Below, piece after piece: positions 18,801 to 27,539 of a stretch of DNA of 64,000 nt (its first letter is position 1; each line of letters starts with the position of its first letter). This DNA is from an uncultured Bacteroidales bacterium (lineage in GTDB: Bacteria > Bacteroidota > Bacteroidia > Bacteroidales > WCHB1-69). The position numbers and the translations under genes were made by a program. The stretch spans positions 53,906 through 117,905 of the forward strand of contig CAMKLG010000001.1 in the NCBI GenBank assembly GCA_946413585.1, read 5' to 3'. The notes under the pieces are model-generated. The model was not told where the DNA came from, made no database searches, and saw nothing but the letters and a program-made list of their open reading frames with translations.

Positions 18801-21800
18801 CGTTGACAGAGGATATGGCAGTGCCCAATTGCATTGCGCCGGCGGGTGTTGTTGTGCCAGACGGGACAGCGGGACTGCCCACAAACACCTTCATGTAGTC
18901 GGTATTGGCCTGCCCCATGCCTTTGAAATCGAACGAAAGCTGGTATTCGGCATGGCCGTTGTCGAAGAAGACATCGCGATATGCCCACACGGAAGCGTTT
19001 TCCGTGATGGTATATGCGTTGGTCGTGCCACTGTTGTTGGAGATGTAGAGGGCGTGGTTGTCATCATATCCAGTGGCGTTGCCAATAAACCACTGATTCT
19101 CAGCTTCGCCGTTCAACATCGCCCATTGGTTGTTTTCAACAGAGTCGTCAAAGGGACAAACGTAAGGCAAATGATTCAGCATTTGCGTGGTGGTGAAGAT
19201 TGCGTCTCCGCTCCATTCGCTGGTGTCCGAAGCACTGCAGAGGGACCTTACATGCCAAATGTAATCAGCATTCGGAATGAGTCCTTGTATTGTAAGTGAC
19301 GTGTCTTGAGTGGTTAATACCGTATAAACCGAATCGTACAACATCTTGTAGGCCAATACATAAGAAGATGCGATGCCTGCGCTCCCACTCGACCATGAGA
19401 GTGTGGCTGAGGTGTCTTGCGGATAAGAGACCATGTTGTCGGGCACTCCGCAAGTTGCCACATTAATGGAGATATTGTCGATGGCGGCAGGTGGATTGAT
19501 GCCGGAATTATTGTTGTTGTTCCACAAGATGTAGAGCCGTTGCACGCCCGCGTGGGTGGAATCCACGGTGAAACTTTTGTGTACCCATTGGTCGGTCAAG
19601 TTCAAATCTTCCCCGATTTGGGTGAAGGGGATAGTAACATTGTAATATTCGACAGGAGGCGTGGCAGGGGTGTCGAGGAAAAGCTTAACATAGTCCTGCC
19701 CATCTTGTCCTACGCCTTTGAAGTCTAGGGAAAGCTGATATTGAGCATAACCCGGTTCAAGATAGATGTCCCTGTACGCCCAGACAAACGAGGTGCGTTG
19801 GAAATTGTACGTGTTGGAGGTACCGTCATCGCCGGAAATATACAACAGCGTATTGTCAGTAACATTTGCCAGAGTGCCGATAAACCAGCGGTTTTGGTAA
19901 TCGTAGTTAAAAGAACCCCCTCCATAGTTGTTAATTTCACAGTTTTCACCGTTTCGGATAGTCCAATTTTTATTTTCCGTAGAATCTTCAAAGTCACAGA
20001 AATAGGGAATCGAGGCCAAGGTTTTGAAGGCCTTTTCGCCGCTCCATTCGCTCCATTCGTTGTTGGCAAATTGAGCTTTCAGTTTCCAGACATACCAGCT
20101 GGATGCTGTCAAGTTGGAGAGTTGGTAGCCTATATCGGATGCCGACAAGAGTGTTTCCGTATATGTTGAATCCTCTTCGGCACGATAGGCTAACAGATAT
20201 GCCTGAGGCATCTCTATGGTGTCGGATTGCCATGTCAAGCGTGCCGAATGGGAGGTGATGTCCGTTGTGGACAGTTGTCCGGGAATCGTATGGTTGATGC
20301 CCTTTATGGAGATGTTGTCGATAGCACCAGCGGGATTCAAAGAGGTGTAGAATGTAAATTCGATGCGCAGCTGTTGGAGTCCGGCAAACGTAGAGTCCAC
20401 CGTGATGCTGTGGTGAGTCCAGAATGGCGCATCGCTCAGAAATCCGCTCACGGCATCATAATTAAGGAAAACTTGCATAAATCCCTGCATACTACCGCCG
20501 CCTTTAACATCAAAATCAATCTGATACTTGGAGAATCCTGGTGTGAAGTAGATTTCGCGGAAGGCATACGGCTCTCCTCCATGCGGGATGTAACTGTTGG
20601 TGAGGCTGCCATCGTTGCTGATGTACAGGGAATTTTGTCCGCCGCACGCAACGGCATTGCCAATATAAACTTGATTGTTTTCTGATTCCCAGTCAGTTAC
20701 AATCTGCCAGTTACTGTTTTCCACAGCATCCTCAAAATCACAGAAATAGGGCAACCCAACATGCAGTTGGTCGGTGTAGAAATCTTCTTCATCGCTCCAG
20801 AAACTGTATTCCGAAGGGCTGCAGTTGGCGCGGACTTTCCACACATATTCGGTGAGCGGTTGCAGGCCGCCTATTATGCAGGACGTGTCAGTTACGATCA
20901 CTTCCGTGAACACGGTGTCATTCATTTTGCGATACGCCACCGTGTAGGATTCCGGAGTTTGATTGTCGAAAGGCTGCCAAGAGAGTTCGGCTAAAGTGTC
21001 CGTAACGGTTACATTTTGTAAAGAGCCAGGTCGTCCGCAGTTAGTGGCCGACACGCAGAAATTGTCCACCGCTGCTGTGGGGTCGCACGTGTAATAGCCA
21101 TAATCTTCCCAGCTGAAATAGATTCGTTCTGCTCCATAGTATGAGGAATCAACAATGAACTCATAATGTTGCCAAACACTGTCAGGTGCTTGATAGTATT
21201 GACTGTTAAAGAAGTGAATAAATGAATTTTCTGATGGAATGCCATTGTTGTAATTGATTGATTCTTGGATGGCTGGCCGACCAATAATGAGCTTTAGGGA
21301 AGAATAATCGCAACGGCTCTCCTTGACATCAAATGAAATCAAATATTCAGTGGCACGATGGAAATACAAATCCCGATAGGCTAACGTGTAAACACTGTAA
21401 TAATCAGGATGATAGCAAGAAGAGGTTGTTCCATCGTCACTAGAAACATATAAGGAAGAGGTGCCGCCGTTATTGATAGCTTGACCAATATACCATTGCG
21501 TGTTAGTGTCTGATGCAATGAATTGCCATTGGGCATTATCGGTGGAGTCCTCGAAGCTGCAGCAGTAGGGTAGCGGATAGACAATGGGGGCGGAGAGGAA
21601 ACTTAATTCAGGACTCCAGTCGCCAACTTCCGATGCACTACAATTGCTGCGCACCTTCCACACATAGTGGGTGGAATATTCCAATCCGGTGAGCAAAACG
21701 AATGTGTCAGTGACCGTAACACTGGTGAAATCCGTTTCGTTTTTTTGTTTGTATGCTACAGTATAGCTGTTTGGTTGTCCTGTCAGCGGAGTTGACCACG

Positions 21801-24024
21801 TCAGCAATGCCGTTGTGCTGTCCAAAGAGGCCACGGATCTTTCAATAGGATAGAGACAGTGAGGCTCCACGACTGCAATATTGTCGATAGCGAAAGGTTG
21901 GTTCTGGTAATGGTAGGAATCGGAACTTCTGTAGAAGAGGAAATAAAGTCGTTGCAATCCCCGCTGTGTGGAGTCTAACATGTAATAAGCTGATTTCCAT
22001 TCGTTATATGCAGTGGCTAATGAACTTCCAAGCTGTACGGCATTTTCTGGGACATTATTTCCGGAAGGCAAAGTAGAAGGTGGTCCCATGAACACTCTAG
22101 CGGAGTTGGCTGGGACGTGCGCATTCCGGTAATCAAAAGTGAGCAGTACATCGTTGAGGGTGGAGTCGATGTATATGTCGCGATAGGCCCAAACGGAGAA
22201 AGAACTGGGCGGTGAGTAGTTGTTGTGCTCTCCATTGTCGTTGGTAATATACATACCCATCTCGCCTGAGGTGTGCGCGGCCGTGCCGATGCACCACTTG
22301 TTAACGCCGGTGCCGTTGACAAACTGCCAGTTGTTGTTCTCAACAGCATCCTCAAATCCGCAATGGAAGGGGACATGGGCAATGGATATCTGCGTATGGA
22401 ACATCGTTTCAGAACTCCATGCACTCTGCTCTGTGGCCGAACAGCGTGTCCTCACCATCCACAGGTATTCGCTGAAAGACTGCAATGCCGGAAGGACACA
22501 GAACGTGTCCATAGTCGTTATTGTCAGATAGTTGGTGTCAGACTCCAAGTGGTAGGCCACCTCGTAGCCTGCGGTTGCGCCCGGTACGGCATTCCACGAC
22601 ACGATGGCCGAAGAATCCGTTACAGAGATGGTTGCCATCTCAACAGGAACGGCACAATCCGAAGCCTCCACGCGGATGTTGTCGATGGCAGCGGGCGGAT
22701 TTGTCCCGTCAGCACCGTTGTTCACCCACAGGAAATAGAGCCGCTGGTTTCCCGCGAAGGAGGCGTCCACCGTAAAACTAAAGTGCTGCCATGCGTAAAC
22801 CATGCTCAAGGCGTCGCCTAACTGTGTTGCCCCTGCTGGTGCTGCGGAACTTGAAGGGGTGGTTTGTGTTCCCAAGAACACCTTGACATAGTCCTGGCCG
22901 TTTTGTCCCATACCTTTGAAATCGAAGGAGATTTGGTATTGTGCCTGTCCAGCAGGAAGTTGGATGTCGCGGTAAGCCCAAGCCACAGATGATTGGGTAT
23001 TTGTATAGGCATTGTTTTCACCGCCGTCATTGGAGATGTAGAGAGATGCCTCGCCGTTCCGTGCCACGGCCTCTCCAATATGCCACTGATTGGCGGCGTT
23101 TTGAGCGAAACCCCATTCCAAGTTCTCAGCGTTGTCTTCAAAACCGCACTGATAGGGCAGAGTGACAGGATGTTGCAGTGTGGTGATCGTGTTGACCGTA
23201 CTCCAGTTGCTCATTTCAGCAGTGCCGCAGTGGGAGCGCACTTTCCATTCGTAATCGGTAGAGGTCTGAAGTCCTGTCAGAGTCAGGAAAGTATCTGTGG
23301 CCGTCACCTCCGTAAAAATGGTGTCAGAAGCTTTCTTGTACGCCACCATATAGGATGAGGCAGGCAGAATAGGGTCAGCATTCCACGTCAGCAGTACGGT
23401 TTCCACGCTTGTGTTACTCGCGTGTGTGTATATGGGCGCGAAACAGCCGCTTTCGTAGGTGAAAGTGGTTTGCGGCAAGAATGCTGCACCGTGTGTATAT
23501 GTCGAAATAGATGTAGTATAGGTCATGTAGGAGAGTTGGGCGGTCTGTGTTGCCCCGTAGAAATAGGAGTCTTTCCACGTCACCCCGACGGGATTCTCGA
23601 ATTCTATCAGCAAGTTCCCACCGGTATATGGGAACGGCTCATCCAGCGTGATCATCATGGTTGACTCCGAAATGCAACTCGACAACGTGCCGGTCCAAAC
23701 CGTCGTGACCGATGCACTGTCATAGCCGTTTTGCAGGTTGGAGGCGGTGGTGATGCCCATGCGGACCATCTGCGTGCCTCCCCATGAGCCCGAGGGCAGT
23801 GAAGAGAAGTAGTAGGTCAGCCCAGTAATGTGCGAGCCCACCATGTCGGTCAGCAAATTGGCAGGATACAGCACGTGTGATTTCTGCGGCACATCCATAT
23901 AATATCCATATACAGGGATGTATCGGTCGGTAGCCGTGTTGCCACCTGCCACGGTGAGGGTCTGCGCGTTCAGCCCTGCCACCAGCGTCGCTAAAATCAC
24001 GAATAAGGAGATGAGGTTTTTCAT
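12865..24024 (-). CDS. giant T9SS adhesin-like protein with 13 jelly-roll/cleaved-adhesin repeats and FN3 domains
   Basis: The 3719 residues begin with a signal peptide (cleavage after G-L-N-A-Q). After a unique N-terminal domain (about 200 aa) come alternating fibronectin III domains (Y-x-V-A-Y-K ... Y-x-W-K-V-R-x-x-C) and MAM/'choice-of-anchor J' jelly rolls. Ten jelly rolls start L-P-Y-x-C-x-F-E-D and carry W-Y-I-G, S-L-Y-I-S-N-D, W-A-Y-R-D-I-Y and P-P-A-A-I-D-N motifs. Three more begin P-Y-x-E-x-F-D-x-Y. The last 75 residues (L-Y-P-N-P-T-T-G ... V-T-K-R-V-V-K-R) are a T9SS type A sorting domain. Related modules occur in gingipain/haemagglutinin adhesin regions and bind host or matrix proteins. 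No protease domain is present. An adhesive surface role is inferred. Confidence 0.88.
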   Translation of the reverse strand: MKNLISLFVILATLVAGLNAQTLTVAGGNTATDRYIPVYGYYMDVPQKSHVLYPANLLTDMVGSHITGLTYYFSSLPSGSWGGTQMVRMGITTASNLQNGYDSASVTTVWTGTLSSCISESTMMITLDEPFPYTGGNLLIEFENPVGVTWKDSYFYGATQTAQLSYMTYTTSISTYTHGAAFLPQTTFTYESGCFAPIYTHASNTSVETVLLTWNADPILPASSYMVAYKKASDTIFTEVTATDTFLTLTGLQTSTDYEWKVRSHCGTAEMSNWSTVNTITTLQHPVTLPYQCGFEDNAENLEWGFAQNAANQWHIGEAVARNGEASLYISNDGGENNAYTNTQSSVAWAYRDIQLPAGQAQYQISFDFKGMGQNGQDYVKVFLGTQTTPSSSAAPAGATQLGDALSMVYAWQHFSFTVDASFAGNQRLYFLWVNNGADGTNPPAAIDNIRVEASDCAVPVEMATISVTDSSAIVSWNAVPGATAGYEVAYHLESDTNYLTITTMDTFCVLPALQSFSEYLWMVRTRCSATEQSAWSSETMFHTQISIAHVPFHCGFEDAVENNNWQFVNGTGVNKWCIGTAAHTSGEMGMYITNDNGEHNNYSPPSSFSVWAYRDIYIDSTLNDVLLTFDYRNAHVPANSARVFMGPPSTLPSGNNVPENAVQLGSSLATAYNEWKSAYYMLDSTQRGLQRLYFLFYRSSDSYHYQNQPFAIDNIAVVEPHCLYPIERSVASLDSTTALLTWSTPLTGQPNSYTVAYKQKNETDFTSVTVTDTFVLLTGLEYSTHYVWKVRSNCSASEVGDWSPELSFLSAPIVYPLPYCCSFEDSTDNAQWQFIASDTNTQWYIGQAINNGGTSSLYVSSDDGTTSSCYHPDYYSVYTLAYRDLYFHRATEYLISFDVKESRCDYSSLKLIIGRPAIQESINYNNGIPSENSFIHFFNSQYYQAPDSVWQHYEFIVDSSYYGAERIYFSWEDYGYYTCDPTAAVDNFCVSATNCGRPGSLQNVTVTDTLAELSWQPFDNQTPESYTVAYRKMNDTVFTEVIVTDTSCIIGGLQPLTEYVWKVRANCSPSEYSFWSDEEDFYTDQLHVGLPYFCDFEDAVENSNWQIVTDWESENNQVYIGNAVACGGQNSLYISNDGSLTNSYIPHGGEPYAFREIYFTPGFSKYQIDFDVKGGGSMQGFMQVFLNYDAVSGFLSDAPFWTHHSITVDSTFAGLQQLRIEFTFYTSLNPAGAIDNISIKGINHTIPGQLSTTDITSHSARLTWQSDTIEMPQAYLLAYRAEEDSTYTETLLSASDIGYQLSNLTASSWYVWKLKAQFANNEWSEWSGEKAFKTLASIPYFCDFEDSTENKNWTIRNGENCEINNYGGGSFNYDYQNRWFIGTLANVTDNTLLYISGDDGTSNTYNFQRTSFVWAYRDIYLEPGYAQYQLSLDFKGVGQDGQDYVKLFLDTPATPPVEYYNVTIPFTQIGEDLNLTDQWVHKSFTVDSTHAGVQRLYILWNNNNNSGINPPAAIDNISINVATCGVPDNMVSYPQDTSATLSWSSGSAGIASSYVLAYKMLYDSVYTVLTTQDTSLTIQGLIPNADYIWHVRSLCSASDTSEWSGDAIFTTTQMLNHLPYVCPFDDSVENNQWAMLNGEAENQWFIGNATGYDDNHALYISNNSGTTNAYTITENASVWAYRDVFFDNGHAEYQLSFDFKGMGQANTDYMKVFVGSPAVPSGTTTPAGAMQLGTAISSVNDWTHYAFTLDSTYSGVQRIYFLWINNNSIGVQPPAAVDNLTVVGSDCAIPSELVLTGMTDHTVALAWTPTSDNPVSYTVSVRQAGSTATSEYTTTDTFLTVSGLTPSAAYFCKVRANCSANDHSGWTSDLSVQMPAVLPYVCDFEDASERNAWQFVNGSYTNQWYVGNAVSLSGDYSLYISNDGGVTYAYSYPYNSSYVWAYRDIYFDPSDSVYTLSFDMRGVGGTSYQTSAYTNVYIGSPATPNGSVTPAGATELGTSLCGMSAWTTKTYTLNHTYAGLQRLYFLWRNTGWTVSNPPAAIDNLTIDGTPCTDVPYELTAQAMDTLANLLWSMHNGSAESYTVAYKLQYDTAFTYITVPDEHLTIGNLTPLTTYVWKVRANCTATDHSQWSAESTFQTPAITARLPYVCDFEDADENSRWTFVNGSYANKWHIGNAVNNGGTSSLYVSNDNGATNTYTTNYSMIWAYRDVYLDPSYTDYVISFDCRAFGELYNNNPVDYAKVFLGPPTTPTVTPVSSNIIVPDGATQMGDVIYLDSTWHNVTINLDTAFSGLQRIYILWRSDVSMGTNPPAAFDNISIIPEGCGIPRHLTANQVTENDAVLSWAAVYQADSYTVAYRRQSDNSYSYMTANSNQVTLTNLQPKTNYIAKVRTNCDTMQGVWSDEFQFSTTTLPYFCGFEEADENACWVLDEGMNNHKWYIGHAVHCDGDSALYVSNNNGVSNTFSDNVNAQTWAYRDIYFDPQYSEYLMEFDIRSYGYPGASVDYVRVFLGPPATPSGSYTPANAEVIGDFYGMTNWNHFRFVIDGSHAGMQRLYFLWRQQVAGTNNPLAGAVDNISIVGSPCSIPTELTVSDLADVTAVVSWSPGACGITNDYTVGYRMSSDTGWYELSTTDTFLLLQNLQSSTQYTWRVRKSCVPSFASQWSDVSTFFTEATEAQLPYFCGFEESDENRDWRLLGVGDNRWYIGQAAQQAGQYALYVSNDNGATNAYNVYGSMSNSWAYRDIYFTPGYSEYQIAFDFRGLGQSGDDRTRIFLGPPVPVEPNATYSITIPSELEELGNGLYTDAAWTSHSFTVDSTHAGHQRLYFLWSNGFYEGTNPPGAIDNIMIYGGSCAAPHTLAVTATSTTSISISFTPADTSDQNWEAVIVEDGQPIDTTQIVALTSTAYTFNNLHKDRLYTIYVRTNCGNSKSAWCSTSQRTDCGTITDIPYMESFDTYGTGSNLDGYSAFPRCWSRLYSSYIVAPYPFIFPNGFYSSPGSLYFQPSNGHNVAITPEFDSSIPMNTLQASFKFKANTTAPNSILVVGVMTNPNDFATFTPVDTVFPNPYALTSWIDRTVSLASYTGNGHYLAFMQENFSNPLTPVSMDNLTVEYLSACPLPTNVTAEPITHDSVLVDWQPGGSETAWRVVVVPNGNGPESGTPVQTGTHPIVIGGLADNTMYDVFVQSDCGNSSSSWCTPATFMTTCAPVVDLPYSENFDDYPWMSSDIVRPDCWIFPVTYANCPRIDWNTYGYYGMGSKALLFHSDTSTTATAVTQPFGVDLHSLRAQFRLSADHEYIAGCMEVGVMSDPYDLSTFESVQVISIAHFDTWQDVTVDFRHTAMTGTNRHIAFRQVGLHSSNMAMWLDDLVVYQADDCDAPSALTAHDLTSTSATISFESSHSSASQWEYVACAPGVSPNTQTPVATASTSFVVDNLTPGQTYRIFVRTVCGSNSHSEWSEPLEITPDCGIISQLPYTETFDTYGTDSEAAFPDCWRRILTPASYSYYPIVSSEVSASGVGSMLFLANSFSDDWAITPAFAPNLSFDSIQLDFSYFQEAGAVPGWDTMFIGVMSSPYDAASFVPVDTITLQSWGVWEPHSVLLDHYNGDGRYVAFRYHCPAYLGKVFIDDVVFSVRPDVGVPERDIDQLLHLYPNPTTGKCIVRNEQDLIEQLEVYDMYGKRLEQHFVRDYQTDIDLSARASGVYFVRVTTEQGTVTKRVVKR

Positions 24025-24114
24025 AATATTGGGGACTTCTATTTTTTACTTCTTCGCGCTGCCGCCGACCTTGGTGCGAAATCCGGTAAACATCAAGATA
24101 AGCAGACAACGCTG

Positions 24115-24122
24115 CAAAATTA
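24115..24122 (-). promoter_or_regulatory. -7 promoter box TAATTTTG for the giant adhesin
   Basis: It fits TAnnTTTG on the minus strand and gives a leader of about 80 bases. Confidence 0.6.
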
Positions 24123-24221
24123 TTTATTTTATCTATTCATAAGGATGCAAAAAATCCAATAGGTTGCAGTTTTGTTAATATTTTTGTTTTTTATTCGTTC
24201 AACTATTTGATTTTTAGTTGG

Positions 24222-24440
24222 TTAATTCATTTTGGGTCGCATAACTTGCTCGTAACGGCATAGGTTGTAAACCAAGGCGACCGCATCAAAATCAGTCACG
24301 TCCCGTAAATGCAGCTTCCTGCCCATAGGGTCCCCATATATCAGACAAGCTATTCCCATACTGATGCCATATACTTGGCTGTGGCGATGGAAAGTGATTT
24401 TTGACACTGTTCTCGCCAAGATTCGAGAATCATGGATTGT
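24222..24440 (-). pseudogene. possible 3' remnant of a mobile-element or unknown gene
   Basis: Between the adhesin promoter and the palindrome array, one minus-strand frame ends with a protein-like C-terminus (G-R-K-L-H-L-R-D-V-T-D-F-D, then V-Y-N-L-C-R-Y-E-Q). Upstream, the same frame runs into the palindrome array and reads as low-quality sequence, so no intact gene is supported. The tail recalls transposase C-termini in style, but I cannot assign a family. Apart from this and the array, the stretch 24025-24923 holds only an AT-rich leader. Confidence 0.3.
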
Positions 24441-24554
24441 CTGTTTTGAACCGCAAAAACCAATTGTATGTGGATTTGCGTGTAGGTGTTGTTTCTCATT
24501 GATTTCATAATGGTTTGATTTGTTTGTGTGATAATTGTTTTTCGTCTTTTGTTT

Positions 24555-24918
24555 CGTCCCTGAAGGGACGTTTACGGGGAACCGTGATGTTCTTCGTCCT
24601 ACCGAGCTTCCGTCCCTGCGGGACGTGGAACATGGGCGGCGGCTCCCTTCTACCGAGCTTTGGCCCCTACCGGGGCTATTCGCGACCGGTGCGGATTTAC
24701 ACAGACGGTACACCGAGGGGGGATGTCCCGCAGGGACAACAGCTCCGTAAGGCGCAACGACCACGACGGACACCTTGTCCCGCAGGGACGCAAGCTCGGT
24801 AGAAACGGTGTTCCCGACCGACCCCCAATGCCCCTTCAGGGGCGAAACATGTCCCGCAGGGACACAAGCTTGGTAGGAACGGCGTTCACGGACGGTTTCC
24901 AACGCCCCTTCAGGGGCG
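24555..24918. repeat. array of eight short GC palindromes with partial 72-bp tandem repeat
   Basis: Palindromes lie at 24555-24570 (CGTCCCTGAAGGGACG), 24611-24625, 24663-24676, 24724-24738 (TGTCCCGCAGGGACA), 24777-24789, 24830-24843 (GCCCCTTCAGGGGC), 24850-24864 and 24903-24918. Between them a box ACCGAGCTT, or its complement AAGCTCGGT, recurs. The segments around 24783-24853 and 24855-24925 are diverged copies of a unit of about 72 bp. No gene is supported here. Confidence 0.85.
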
Positions 24919-24923
24919 AAACC

Positions 24924-26468
24924 TCACCGCCTTCCCCAATTGTCCCGGTCCAGATTCCGGAAATTAATTGCCTCGCTCAGATGCCCGATTTCGATGTCCG
25001 GGCTGCCGTCAAGGTCGGCGATGGTACGGGCCACCTTGAGGATGCGGTCGTAGGCGCGGGCGGAGAGGCCGAGGCGGTCCATCGCCTGCTTCAACAGCAT
25101 CTGACCCGTCGCATCAATTTGGCAATATTCGCGCACCATACGGCTGCTCATCTGCGCATTCGCGAACAGCCCAGCACTCCCCGCGAACCGCTGTTTCTGA
25201 ATCTCCCGCGCCGCCACCACCCGCTTGCGGATCTCCGCGCTCCGCTCCGACGGCTTATCGGATGCCAGCTCCTCGTGGCTGACTGGGACGACCTCAACAT
25301 GGAGGTCGATTCTGTCCATCAAAGGTCCGGAAATCTTACTCAAATAATTCTGAACCTCATTGGGCTTGCAGGTACAACGGATGGTCGGGTGGTTGTAGTT
25401 GCCGCACGGACAAGGGTTCATCGCGGCGATGAACATAAACGAGGCGGGAAATTCCACGGAATACTTCGACCGTGAGATGGTTACCCGCCGTTCCTCCAAC
25501 GGCTGACGCATCACCTCCAAAACCTGCCGCTTAAATTCCGGCAATTCGTCAAGAAAGAGCACCCCATTATGTGCGAGCGAGATTTCTCCGGGCTGCGGGT
25601 GCGTGCCGCCACCCACCAACGCCACATCGCTGATGGTGTGGTGCGGCGAACGGAACGGCCGAGTGGCGATGATGGAGGCGTAACGGCTCATCTTGCCCGC
25701 CACGGAATGGATCTTCGTCGTCTCCAACGCCTCTTCCAGACACAAGGGTGGCAAAATCGAAGGCAACCGCTTGGCTAACATGGTTTTACCAGACCCCGGC
25801 GGACCAATCAAAATCACGTTATGGGAACCCGCCGCCGCAATCTCCATCGCCCGCTTGATGTTCTCCTGCCCTTTCACGTCCGAGAAGTCGTACTCGTAGT
25901 GGTTCAGACTGTCGTTGAAGGCGCTGGCCACGTCAATGCGTGTGGGTTCGATGGGCGCGCCCTTGTCGAAAAAGTCAATGACCTGCTTGATGTTGGATGC
26001 CCCCAGAACATCGATGCCCTGCACGATGGCAGCTTCCCTGGCGTTCTGGATGGGCAGAATCAGCCCCTTTTTCTTGTGCCGTCGCGCCTCCAAGGCGATG
26101 GGTAACGCGCCGCGCACGGGCTGCAGCGAACCGTCCAACGACAGCTCCCCCATAATGTAGTAGTCTTCCAGCTCCGACGCTCCCGCAATCTGTTCGGAAG
26201 CGGCCAAGATGCCGATGGCCAGGGTCAAATCGTAGGCCGAGCCCTCCTTGCGGATGTCCGCAGGAGCCATATTGACCACAATCTTCCGCCCAGGAATCTT
26301 GTATCCATAAACATGCAAGGCCGTGTCGATGCGTTGCTGACTCTCCTTCACCGCACTGTCGGGCAAACCGACCAAAAAGAAACCAATACCGTTATCTACA
26401 TTGACTTCCACTGTGATGGGTATCGCGGCTACCCCCATCAATGCACAATTATTCGTTCTTATCAACAT
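24924..26468 (-). CDS. YifB/ComM family Mg-chelatase-like AAA+ ATPase
   Basis: The 514 residues match the YifB/ComM family. An N-terminal Lon-protease-like fold ([24 protein letters not shown]) is followed by the AAA+ core with Walker A G-P-P-G-S-G-K-T and Walker B-type [10 protein letters not shown] Cys cluster (C-P-C-G-N-Y ... C-T-C) and the C-terminal Mg-chelatase helical domain complete it. ComM is a hexameric helicase that extends branch migration during integration of single-stranded DNA in natural transformation. The Bacteroidota members are little studied, so a recombination role is by homology. Its TATTTTTG box lies 26 bp upstream. Confidence 0.93.
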   Translation of the reverse strand: MLIRTNNCALMGVAAIPITVEVNVDNGIGFFLVGLPDSAVKESQQRIDTALHVYGYKIPGRKIVVNMAPADIRKEGSAYDLTLAIGILAASEQIAGASELEDYYIMGELSLDGSLQPVRGALPIALEARRHKKKGLILPIQNAREAAIVQGIDVLGASNIKQVIDFFDKGAPIEPTRIDVASAFNDSLNHYEYDFSDVKGQENIKRAMEIAAAGSHNVILIGPPGSGKTMLAKRLPSILPPLCLEEALETTKIHSVAGKMSRYASIIATRPFRSPHHTISDVALVGGGTHPQPGEISLAHNGVLFLDELPEFKRQVLEVMRQPLEERRVTISRSKYSVEFPASFMFIAAMNPCPCGNYNHPTIRCTCKPNEVQNYLSKISGPLMDRIDLHVEVVPVSHEELASDKPSERSAEIRKRVVAAREIQKQRFAGSAGLFANAQMSSRMVREYCQIDATGQMLLKQAMDRLGLSARAYDRILKVARTIADLDGSPDIEIGHLSEAINFRNLDRDNWGRR

Positions 26469-26493
26469 GTTATTTCTGTTTTTGTCTTCGCGG

Positions 26494-26501
26494 CAAAAAT
26501 A
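26494..26501 (-). promoter_or_regulatory. -7 promoter box TATTTTTG for the YifB/ComM gene
   Basis: It matches TAnnTTTG on the minus strand, 26 bp before the ATG. Confidence 0.7.
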
Positions 26502-26592
26502 GAAATTTTTTCAATACAATAACATATCGATAAAAATATTTTTAATTTTAACTATTATTAGTTAATTTTCGCCCTAAATAAAATGAAGCCAA

Positions 26593-26617
26593 CCCTAAAC
26601 CTTAAACTCTAAACCTC
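26593..26617 (+). repeat. heptamer tract overlapping the end of the radical SAM gene
   Basis: Units CCCTAAA, CCTTAAA and CTCTAAA on the plus strand. The TAA stop and last four codons of the leftward radical SAM gene are read from this tract. Confidence 0.8.
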
Positions 26618-27537
26618 CCCTGCCAGCTTTCCCTCCGCTCCATTTCCTCCTCTATCTTACGCACCAATGCATCATGACGCAACAGATTCCACTGAGACAC
26701 AGCGAGATAGCGGGGCGGAACCTCGGCAGAGAAACGCTCAACCACGATGTCGGGGGACATTCGTTCCAGATAATCGCACAAAAACTGTATATAATCATCG
26801 GCGGAAAAGGATCGGAAACGCTCGGGGCTCTGTGCGAATTCAGCTTCCATAGCGGTGTTCTTGAAAATCTGCAACTGGTGGAATTTGACGAACTGTGGCT
26901 GCAACCTATTGAGCATTCGCACATCCTCCAACCATTGCCCCGGTTGCTCACCTGGCAGACCGAAAATCAGGTGGGCACACGTGGAAATATTACGCTGATG
27001 AAGCTTTTCAAACGCCCCGAAAGTGCATTCCAACGTATGTCCCCTATGGATATGCGTAAGCGTCTCGTTATGAAAGCTTTCCACCCCTATTTCTACCGTC
27101 AGGTGGGTACGTTGGCTTAGATCCGACAAATAATCCAACACCTCACTGGGCAGACAATCAGGGCGCGTGGAAATAACAACTCCCTTTATATCAGCCACAT
27201 TGAAAACTTCTTCAAACTTTTGCCGAAGGAGATCAACAGGCGCATTCGTGTTAGTATAGGCCTGAAAATAAGCAAAATAACCATTATTTTTGGGATACCT
27301 TTTTCGGAAGAAGGCCTTGCCACCTTCTAACTGGGAAGCAACATCTTCTTTATCAGCAAGATATGATGGAGAAAAGGCACTGTTGGCACAATACGTGCAG
27401 CCGCCATGCGCGCGACTCACGCGGTTCGGACAGGAGAAACCCGCATCCACCGGCAGTTTCTGGATTCTGCCGCCATAATGTGCTCTGCAATAACGGCTAT
27501 AGGCGTTAAACCGCCGCTCGTCGCCCCATGGGAACAT
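26602..27537 (-). CDS. YhcC-type radical SAM protein (TIGR01212 family)
   Basis: About 311 residues. The opening M-F-P-W-G-D-E-R-R-F-N-A-Y and the widely spaced radical SAM motif (C-P-N-R ... G-G-C-T-Y-C) are typical of the YhcC family. V-E-I-G-V-E-S and H-L-I-F-G-L-P-G-E follow. These proteins are related to the Elp3 group and their reaction is not established. I chose the ATG at 27537. The GTG at 27540 also fits and overlaps the TAG stop of the lipoprotein gene upstream, so translation of the two is coupled either way. The stop codon falls inside a heptamer tract. Confidence 0.85.
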   Translation of the reverse strand: MFPWGDERRFNAYSRYCRAHYGGRIQKLPVDAGFSCPNRVSRAHGGCTYCANSAFSPSYLADKEDVASQLEGGKAFFRKRYPKNNGYFAYFQAYTNTNAPVDLLRQKFEEVFNVADIKGVVISTRPDCLPSEVLDYLSDLSQRTHLTVEIGVESFHNETLTHIHRGHTLECTFGAFEKLHQRNISTCAHLIFGLPGEQPGQWLEDVRMLNRLQPQFVKFHQLQIFKNTAMEAEFAQSPERFRSFSADDYIQFLCDYLERMSPDIVVERFSAEVPPRYLAVSQWNLLRHDALVRKIEEEMERRESWQGRFRV

Positions 27538-27539
27538 CA

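Noticed and set aside
13036..23664. Many plus-strand open frames opposite the giant adhesin gene, up to 377 residues
   Set aside because: They are shadows of repeated coding sequence on the other strand, without promoter, start-site context or recognisable domains.
24222..24902. Intact 226-residue gene on the minus strand
   Set aside because: Most of the frame crosses the palindrome array and reads as repeat-derived low-quality protein; only the last part looks protein-like.
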